A stretch of DNA of 38,255 nucleotides. It comes from Nodosilinea sp. LEGE 06152. Lineage in GTDB: Bacteria; Cyanobacteriota; Cyanobacteriia; Phormidesmidales; Phormidesmidaceae. Below the pieces are notes generated by a model that searched no databases, was not told the origin of the DNA, and saw only the letters and a program-made list of their open reading frames with translations. Positions 34,201 through 38,255 of the stretch are shown piece by piece. Every line of letters begins with the position of its first letter. The first letter of the stretch is position 1. Both the position numbers and the translations under genes were made by a program. The stretch lies in the NCBI RefSeq assembly GCF_015207525.1, contig NZ_JADEWR010000034.1, forward strand, positions 1-38,255, written 5' to 3'.

Positions 34201-34486
34201 CTAAAGCTGCCTGAATCCGTCGTTCTGCCTCAGCTAGCGGATCTGGGTCGGCTGCACCCAAAGCGATCGCATCCACCTCTACCCCTAACACCCCAGCGAT
34301 CGCCCTCACACTATCCCCACTCACCCGCTTCCCCCGTTCCGGGTGAAACAACCGGCTCACCGTGTCGGCACTCACCCCCGCCCGCTCGGCAATGGCGGCA
34401 AACGTCCACCCCCGCTCCGCCTTCGCGGCCTGCAGCAGCTTCAGCCCCTCCGGGCTAGCGAGAAAACCGCGCGATGAAGACGACAT
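31244..34486 (-). CDS. HTH-LRR-Roc-COR-TIR protein (Roco-type, NLR-like)
   Basis: This is a 1080-residue multidomain protein. Residues 1-75 form an HTH domain (RGFLASPEGLKLLQAAKAER, then AGVSADTVSRLFHPERGKR). Residues ~95-410 are leucine-rich repeats of the LPxELGxLxxLxxLdLsxNxL type, about thirteen copies. Residues ~455-620 are a Roc GTPase with P-loop GFGTVGKTS (Lys464), MWDFGGQE and LNKIKEH. A COR domain follows to about 900. Residues ~933-1080 are a TIR domain (FFSYSHKDD ... DYCYDIEMKRA, with probable catalytic Glu1010). TIR domains in bacterial immunity often break down NAD+; Roco modules sense and dimerise with GTP. The ATG at 34486 is chosen over a TTG at 34501. A sensor-effector role in defence is inference. 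The LRR-coding part is visibly AT-richer than the COR and TIR parts. Confidence 0.92.
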   Translation of the reverse strand: MSSSSRGFLASPEGLKLLQAAKAERGWTFAAIAERAGVSADTVSRLFHPERGKRVSGDSVRAIAGVLGVEVDAIALGAADPDPLAEAERRIQAALESGATELDLSGLGMTAIPESLGNLINLIALDLSQNQLTAIPDNLGQLTKLAELDLSQNQLAAIPASFGKLTNLTILDLTDNQLTKTPKELGELVKLEGLILQRNQLKLISPETGKLVNLKQLILSQNKLKTIPKELGGLIELRRLSIFDNELKSIPKELGKLSNLATLFLPFNELTDLPIELGRLTHLKELNISHNRLELLPKVVEKLTSLENLDLRTNRLTILPQELGNLKELIRLDLGRNQLQELPANLEKLINLKELCLGQNKLTEIPSFVRKLTRLERLEITNSELSVLPHFLQDISSLKALFIHGNEKLGIPNEILGPTHIEVDKGATTTDPQDILKYYFEILSSRQPLNEAKLILVGFGTVGKTSLVNRLTYQRFDSNSAKTEGIQITQWPIRLNDSEDITLHMWDFGGQEIMHSTHQFFLTERSLYLLVLNGRQGHEDADAEYWLELIQSFGGNSPTLVVLNKIKEHPFDVNRGALQQKFPNIREFIATDCETGQGIDHLRAAIERETDALEHLRDPFPASWVAIKDRLSAMAENYISFEQFREFCKTDGETDYGAQNSLAVHLHSLGIALNYKDDPRLRDTHVLNPHWVTSGIYTLLNADELAETKGELEAACLSRHLDAQNYPPERHGFLLDLMRKFELCFRFEEDENRYLIPDLLDKQQPTEAAEFEPAQCLNFRYQYPILPEGLLPRFIVRTHVLSEHQLRWRTGVILHFEGDRALVKADPQDRSVSISVDGPISSRRRLLAVIRSDFDRIHRSFKFTPKELVPVPGHPGIALPYKDLIVMEESRLTEFPQVIDGQVVRLNIRDLLNGVDLEGTRQPTTAMDRHSQALRLFFSYSHKDDLLREQLETHLKLLQRQGLIQPWHDRRILPGDDWAGDIDDNLNRADVILLLVSADFIASDYCYDIEMKRAMERHESGEARVIPIILRPVDWRDTPFNKLSWLPQNGTPVVQWENRDAAWLDVETGIKRVIQSKLGR

Positions 34487-34550
34487 AGGCGTTGGCGACA
34501 AAGAAAGCTTTGTTCAAGGGTATCCGGCGATGCCAGAAATCGCGACATCC

Positions 34551-34614
34551 AGACCCCAGGGTTCTGCGTTAGCGCAGCATCACCTTAGGCGATTGGTCTA
34601 GAACCCTGGGGTCT
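34551..34614. repeat. 64-bp inverted-repeat element in the Roco/antitoxin divergent promoter
   Basis: Perfect 15-bp arms AGACCCCAGGGTTCT (34551-34565) and AGAACCCTGGGGTCT (34600-34614) surround a 34-bp centre containing a small TGCG/CGCA hairpin. It lies between the HTH-Roco start and the antitoxin start and could affect both promoters. Confidence 0.8.
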
Positions 34615-34680
34615 CGGATAGCGGCATCACCCCAGCGGCAAAGCTACAATCAAAACAACTCCGCCTACTCAAGGAACCCT

Positions 34681-34944
34681 ATGCTGAAAACCGTTGAGGG
34701 CATGTACCAAGATGGGCAGATTCAACTGTCTGAACTGCCAGAGGGAGTCAGCGATCGCGCCCAGGTGCTGGTTACCTTTCTTCAGCCAGGCAGCCTTGAC
34801 CCTGCCAAGCTTCAGCAGCTAATCGACCAGCTAGAGACCATTGCTAGCATTCAGCAGGGGCTTGAAGCCGTTGATGCTGGGCAGACCCGCCCCCTTGAAG
34901 ACTTTGACCAAGCCATGCAAAGCAAATATGGCATTTCAGGTTGA
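34681..34944 (+). CDS. Antitoxin of a RelE/ParE-type module
   Basis: This is an 87-residue protein with a composite look. Its N-terminus (MLKTVEGMYQDGQIQLSELP) resembles the DUF104/AbrB-like beta-strand antitoxin domain. The C-terminus (QQGLEAVDAGQTRPLEDFDQ) resembles the toxin-wrapping tail of RelB/ParD antitoxins. The toxin gene starts inside its last codons (17-nt overlap from 34928), showing coupling. AAGGAA precedes the ATG by a few bases. The module is bracketed by two copies of the HTH-coding segment of the Roco gene, which suggests capture by recombination. Confidence 0.82.
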   Translation: MLKTVEGMYQDGQIQLSELPEGVSDRAQVLVTFLQPGSLDPAKLQQLIDQLETIASIQQGLEAVDAGQTRPLEDFDQAMQSKYGISG

Positions 34945-35257
34945 AATTACCGCCCCCGCCGAGGCGCAGATCGAGAAAACCTACCTTTGGTATCGCAACC
35001 GTGATGCAGCGTTTGCCGACCAATGGTTTCGCGGGCTGATGAATGCAATTGCCACCCTGCAAGAAAGCCCTCGACGATGCGCCCTAGCCCTAGAGTACAA
35101 ACTTTTCCCAGAAGAAGTGCGTCAGCTACTCTATGGACGAGGTAAAGCAGCTTTTCGAGTACTTTTCACGGTTCGAGGGGATATTGTCTATGTCTTGCTT
35201 GTCAGACATGCTTCTCAAGCTCCCCTAACGCTAGACGATCTTGAGTCTTCGGAATAG
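34928..35257 (+). CDS. RelE/ParE-family toxin
   Basis: This 109-residue ParE/RelE-fold toxin starts at ATG 34928 (MAFQVEITAPAEAQIEKTYL). Family motifs are YLWYRNRDAAFADQWFRGLM, then SPRRCALALE and VRQLLYGRGKAAFRVLFTVR, with the last beta strand VYVLLVRHASQAPL. The basic R-x-L-Y-G-x-x-x-x-x-F-R core is typical. RelE members cleave mRNA on ribosomes and ParE members poison gyrase; which one applies here cannot be told. The upstream antitoxin overlaps it by 17 nt. The duplicated HTH fragment begins immediately after its stop. Confidence 0.88.
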   Translation: MAFQVEITAPAEAQIEKTYLWYRNRDAAFADQWFRGLMNAIATLQESPRRCALALEYKLFPEEVRQLLYGRGKAAFRVLFTVRGDIVYVLLVRHASQAPLTLDDLESSE

Positions 35258-35508
35258 GCGATCACCCTCACACTCACCCACTTCCCCCGCGACCGGTGAA
35301 ACAACCGGCTCACCGTGTCGGTACTCACCCCCGCCCGCTCGGTGATCACCGCAAACGTCCACCCCCGCTCCGCCTTCGCCGCCTGAAGCAGCGACCGCCC
35401 CTCCGGGCTAGCGAGAAAACCGCGCGATTGAGACGACATAGGCAGCCGAGCGAAAAGTTGATTTCCTCAAGGGTATCCGGCGATTCTAGAAACCGCGTTT
35501 CTTCTTTG
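35258..35508 (-). pseudogene. Degraded second copy of the Roco gene 5' end (HTH domain and leader)
   Basis: This stretch matches 34299-34545 in the same orientation over about 250 bp, both in the coding part and in the leader (both contain AAGGGTATCCGGCGAT upstream of the ATG). The copy encodes MSSQSRGFLASPEGRSLLQA and AGVSTDTVSRLF, then goes out of frame through small deletions near 35280. No LRR or later domain follows, because the toxin stop lies at 35257. It is a remnant and not a gene. Confidence 0.8.
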
Positions 35509-35552
35509 GGTTGTCATAACCCTTTGCAATCAGCTCAGAAACCCGGTTTCTA
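35486..35552. repeat. Paired AGAAACC/GGTTTCT palindromic repeat
   Basis: Two short palindromes, AGAAACCGCGTTTCT and AGAAACCCGGTTTCT, lie about 35 bp apart. A related, looser pair occurs at 13603-13673. The region up to 35915 otherwise holds only a toxin remnant. Confidence 0.55.
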
Positions 35553-35572
35553 CCCCAGGTATCTACTCTTAA

Positions 35573-35707
35573 ACGGCTGTGTGGATTGATAATGACATCA
35601 AGCGAATTCCCGACTTTGGCAACCGATGGCTACGTGTCATTATCAATAGATCAGAAGAGGTGAACGACAGCATTATTCTGACTACAACGCCGAGGGCAAG
35701 GTCATAG
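35573..35707 (+). pseudogene. Remnant of a DUF4258-like toxin, C-terminal part
   Basis: The forward frame begins after a stop at 35570-35572 with no start codon and reads VWIDNDIKRIPDFGNRWLRV, then IINRSEEVNDSII, before a TAG at 35705-35707. The first part resembles the end of DUF4258-like proteins that pair with DUF2283. In another frame just after it, DYNAEGKVIGV resembles the last strand of DUF2283. Both are too short to function. Frames here on the other strand look like shadows. Confidence 0.35.
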
Positions 35708-35915
35708 GGGTTTACCGAAAACACGTAGGCGTACTCAGTTATGCAGAACGGAAAAAAACGTTGGGTCTTGGTAACCACTTTTCCTTGACCAAAGACGACT
35801 TTAATCGCTGCTATCGAAAAAGTGCTGTGGAGAGAACGTTTTAGGGCTTCAGGCAAAGCAGCAAGCTAGGACGGCTGTATTATGGATATAGTCACACTTC
35901 GTTACAACTCTGGCT

Positions 35916-36824
35916 ATGGTTGCTGAACTGGTCTCTCTGTCGCTGGCCTCGATCGAAAAGCACACCTGGAACTGGCGGGGGTATGCGATCGCCTACACCG
36001 CCACCGGAGAAGGCACCCCCATTGTGCTGATCCACGGCTTTGGCGCATCCCTTGGCCACTGGCGCAAGAATATTCCGACCTTGGCGGCGGCGGGGTACCG
36101 AGTCTACGCGATCGATCTGCTGGGCTTTGGCGACTCCGACCAGCCCGAGCTGCCCTACACCCTCGACCTCTGGCAAGACCTGCTAGCCGACTTCTGGGCC
36201 GAGTTCATTGGCACCCCAGCTATTTATGTTGGCAACTCCATCGGCGGCCTGCTCACCCTGATGATGCTGGCCAACCACCCCGACAAAGCCAAGGCCGGGG
36301 CCGTGCTCAACTGCGCCGGGGGTCTCAACCACCGTCCTGAAGAACTGCACCCACCCCTGACCTGGATTATGGGAGCCTTTACCTGGCTGGTGAGTTCGCC
36401 CAGGGTGGGGCCGCTGGTGTTTAACCAGGTGCGCCGCAAGGGCCGCATTCGCAGCTCGCTCCAGCAGGTCTACCGCGATCGCGCCGCCATAACCGACGAG
36501 CTGATCGAGATGATCTACACCCCCGCCTGCAAGCCCACCGCGCAGAAGGTATTTGCCTCCATTGTCACCGCGCCGCCGGGGCCAAAGCCCGACGACCTGC
36601 TGCCCCACATCGCCCAGCCTCTACTGGTTCTCTGGGGCGAAAACGATCCCTGGACACCGATCAAAGGGGCTGATATCTACCGCCAGTTAGCCGCAGAAGT
36701 GGCCCGCCCTGGTGTAGTCGCCTTCCACAGCATCCCCAATACCGGCCACTGCCCCCACGACGAGCGCCCCGAGGTGGTCAATCCCCTGTTGGTAGACTGG
36801 CTGGGCACGCTGCCCAAAGGTTAG
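35916..36824 (+). CDS. Alpha/beta hydrolase (chlorophyll dephytylase/pheophytinase-like)
   Basis: This 302-residue alpha/beta-fold hydrolase has a complete triad: Ser108 in VGNSIGG, Asp244 in WGENDPWTP and His278 in NTGHCPHDERPE. The oxyanion region is IVLIHGFGASLGHWRKNIP. The WNWRGYAIAYTATGEG start, the VYAIDLLGFGDSDQP segment and the GNSIGG nucleophile elbow are those of the cyanobacterial and plastid branch that includes chlorophyll dephytylase and pheophytinase. Pigment-phytol ester hydrolysis is therefore a reasonable but unproved suggestion. It has no signal peptide. The ATG at 35916 is used. Confidence 0.9.
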   Translation: MVAELVSLSLASIEKHTWNWRGYAIAYTATGEGTPIVLIHGFGASLGHWRKNIPTLAAAGYRVYAIDLLGFGDSDQPELPYTLDLWQDLLADFWAEFIGTPAIYVGNSIGGLLTLMMLANHPDKAKAGAVLNCAGGLNHRPEELHPPLTWIMGAFTWLVSSPRVGPLVFNQVRRKGRIRSSLQQVYRDRAAITDELIEMIYTPACKPTAQKVFASIVTAPPGPKPDDLLPHIAQPLLVLWGENDPWTPIKGADIYRQLAAEVARPGVVAFHSIPNTGHCPHDERPEVVNPLLVDWLGTLPKG

Positions 36825-36856
36825 TTTAAGCCAGGACTGCAACTGGTCGGTTCTTT

Positions 36857-37150
36857 ATGCGTATTCTGTCTCGTAGTACCCTGCGAAGTTTTTGGGAATC
36901 TCATCCTGATGTTGAAGAAGCACTAAAAGCTTGGTACTACGAGGCGTCCCACGCTAGATGGCAAAGCCCTGCCGATATAAAAAATGCCCATCGCAATGCC
37001 AGCATCCTCGGCAACAATCGGGTTGTTTTCAATATCAAAGGCAATCGGTATCGCCTAATTGTGTCAATTAGATATGACACTGGCATTATCCTTATTCGTT
37101 TTATTGGCACCCATGCGGAATACGACAAAGTAAACGCTGAAACAATTTAA
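36857..37150 (+). CDS. higB: HigB-type mRNA interferase toxin
   Basis: This 97-residue HigB toxin has the RelE fold. It shows MRILSRSTLRSFWESHPDVE, then LKAWYYEASHARWQSPADIK, NNRVVFNIKGNRYRLIVSIR and a last strand IILIRFIGTHAEYDKV. The GTHAEYDK ending with its His and Tyr is the typical catalytic end of this HigB group, which cuts mRNA at translating ribosomes. The higA antitoxin follows 14 nt downstream, in the toxin-first order characteristic of higBA. The gene is somewhat AT-richer than the hydrolase before it. Confidence 0.93.
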   Translation: MRILSRSTLRSFWESHPDVEEALKAWYYEASHARWQSPADIKNAHRNASILGNNRVVFNIKGNRYRLIVSIRYDTGIILIRFIGTHAEYDKVNAETI

Positions 37151-37164
37151 CCAGAGGCTGTTTT

Positions 37165-37542
37165 ATGGATCTACGCCCGATCAAAACAGAAGCGGACTAC
37201 CAAGACGCTCTCCAAGAAATTGAGCTATTGTTTGACGCTGCCCCTGGCACTGCTGAGGCCGATCGCCTAGACGTGCTCAGTACCCTGGTAGATGCCTACG
37301 AGAAGGTTCACTTCCCCATTGAGCTGCCCGACCCCATTGAAGCCATTCACTACTACATGGAAGCTCGCGGCTGGTCTCCGCAGGATTTAGAACCATGTTT
37401 AGGAAGCCGGGCATGGGTTGCCGAAGTGCTGTCACGTCAGCGCTCCTTGACTCTAGATATGATCCGCAAGCTTCACCAGGAGTTGGGTGTTCCAGCCGAA
37501 ATCCTCATTCAACCCTACGGCGCATTTCAGACCTCCGCCTAG
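37165..37542 (+). CDS. higA: HigA-type antitoxin with helix-turn-helix
   Basis: This is a 125-residue HigA antitoxin. The N-terminal part (IKTEADYQDALQEIELLFDA) is the toxin-binding helical region. The C-terminal XRE-type HTH reads AIHYYMEARGWSPQDLEPCL, then GSRAWVAEVLSRQRSLTLDM and IRKLHQELGVPAEILI. It should bind HigB and repress the operon. It lies 14 nt after higB on the same strand. ATG 37165 is the only likely start. Confidence 0.92.
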   Translation: MDLRPIKTEADYQDALQEIELLFDAAPGTAEADRLDVLSTLVDAYEKVHFPIELPDPIEAIHYYMEARGWSPQDLEPCLGSRAWVAEVLSRQRSLTLDMIRKLHQELGVPAEILIQPYGAFQTSA

Positions 37543-37589
37543 CGATGCGACCTGCTAAATCGTAAGGTCTTAGGCAAATCCTGCATCTT

Positions 37590-37630
37590 GGGTTGGCTCC
37601 TTGGGGTAAAGAGGACTGAGGAGCCAATCC
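37590..37630. repeat. Inverted repeat between convergent higA and DUF29 genes
   Basis: GGGTTGGCTCC (37590-37600) pairs with GGAGCCAATCC (37620-37630) with one wobble, around a 19-nt loop. There is no T-run, so a terminator role for the two convergent genes is only possible. Confidence 0.4.
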
Positions 37631-37641
37631 AGGATCTGCCA

Positions 37642-38082
37642 CTACAGGGGCCAATCGATGGGTGCTTCAAAGACATCGGCTTCAGAGAATGGGCAGGACT
37701 GAGGCAGGCTTTTAGGGTCAAGCGGTGTTTCTTTGCCCACCAGGTTTAGACCCTTCTCGTAACCCACTGCGATCGCTTCGCTGAGGTAGGGCTTTAGGCT
37801 AGGGTTTTCCTTAAGGTGCCGCTGAACTTCCTGGCGTTGCTCTTTGATGGTGTAGACCCAGCTTTTAGAGCGGGCCTCGGGCTGGTAGTACCACTTGAGC
37901 AGATGCCCCAGCAGCACCCCCAATCGACTCCGCAACTCCTGCCGCTCCTGCCGACCCAATGATTCGATCTCTTCAATCAAATTCTCAGTGTCTAGCTCTC
38001 CCAGCTGACCCGCGCGCAGCAGTTTAGCTTGATGCTGAGTCCAGGCGTAAAAGTCTTGCTCGTAGAGAGTGGTGGTTTGCAT
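37642..38082 (-). CDS. DUF29 family protein
   Basis: This 146-residue DUF29 protein belongs to a helical family abundant in cyanobacteria. The signature is LYEQDFYAWTQHQAKLLRAG, then ELDTENLIEEIESLGRQERQ and LRSRLGVLLGHLLKWYYQPE, ending with YEKGLNLVGKETPLDPKSLP. ATG 38082 is preferred to a GTG at 38133 because the family starts just before the LYEQDFYAW motif. The function is unknown. After its start the window ends with about 170 bp in which I see no gene. Confidence 0.93.
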   Translation of the reverse strand: MQTTTLYEQDFYAWTQHQAKLLRAGQLGELDTENLIEEIESLGRQERQELRSRLGVLLGHLLKWYYQPEARSKSWVYTIKEQRQEVQRHLKENPSLKPYLSEAIAVGYEKGLNLVGKETPLDPKSLPQSCPFSEADVFEAPIDWPL

Positions 38083-38255
38083 GGGTAAGGCAAATTTTGA
38101 AAAAGAGTTTCCCAAATGGTAGGCACTGCCCACCCTTGTATCTTAAAAAGTGTGGCAGACCGTCCCACCCTAGGTTAAGCAAACCGCGTGTAGCTTGGGT
38201 CGCCGCACCTTTAAGGATAAAACTCGAAAAATCGCCAGGAGCCTGTGACTCCGTA

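Noticed and set aside
35569..35856. 95-codon reverse frame
   Set aside because: It has no family resemblance, and the forward strand has a toxin-like remnant in the same place.
1..38255. tRNA, rRNA, CRISPR array, complete insertion sequence or prophage
   Set aside because: No tRNA-like T-loop arms, spaced repeats, transposase or phage structural genes were seen on either strand.

Overview
The window looks like chromosomal DNA of a filamentous or Leptolyngbya-like cyanobacterium (inference). The evidence is the many GCGATCGC (HIP1-type) octamers and a gene set typical of cyanobacteria: isoamylase-type GlgX, DpsA-type Dps, a PerR/FurC-like Fur protein, ThiC, and DUF4058, DUF29, Uma2 and DUF4383 proteins, plus many small palindromic repeats. 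No tRNA, rRNA, CRISPR array or complete insertion sequence was seen.

Layout. 1-3.1 kb: a conserved unknown protein and a glycogen debranching enzyme. 3.1-6.3 kb: a visibly AT-richer accessory island with a possible HEPN-like protein, an HNH nuclease gene split by a 91-bp inverted-repeat element, HicAB, a DUF2283 remnant and BrnTA. 6.3-12.5 kb: gltB-gltD (glutamate synthase), with a cruciform-forming element between the genes and a palindromic repeat translated inside gltB. 12.8-13.5 kb: a UPF0175/DUF3368 toxin-antitoxin pair. 13.7-17.9 kb: a large SNF2-type ATPase. 18.3-19.25 kb: a three-gene cluster joined by ATGA overlaps (unknown protein, thioredoxin-like [2Fe-2S] ferredoxin, and a 35-residue membrane protein not previously listed as an ORF). 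19.4-20.8 kb: divergent dps and perR-like genes around four GAAA/TTTC palindromes. 20.75-25.5 kb: a 3-methyladenine DNA glycosylase, an AEC transporter, a DUF4058 protein, methylmalonate-semialdehyde dehydrogenase and a Uma2 protein.

25.6-30.1 kb is a thiamine region. thiC and, separately, a sodium/solute symporter each lie behind a TPP riboswitch. In both leaders a short segment is perfectly complementary to the Shine-Dalgarno sequence, which suggests translational control. The symporter is therefore a good candidate for thiamine or thiamine-precursor uptake.

30.2-38.2 kb is accessory again: a nuclease-toxin gene with one in-frame stop next to an intact DUF2283 gene, an ACT-domain protein, and a 1080-residue HTH-LRR-Roc-COR-TIR protein that resembles an NLR/Roco immune sensor. 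Next come a RelE/ParE-type toxin-antitoxin pair bracketed by two direct copies of the HTH-coding segment, a toxin remnant, an alpha/beta hydrolase, HigBA and a DUF29 protein.

The most notable signals are the HTH-Roco-TIR protein and its duplicated flank, the TPP-controlled symporter with its putative anti-SD platform, the HNH gene whose frame is restored by removing a 91-bp element, and the covarying 28-30-bp palindromes, one of which has become part of GltB.
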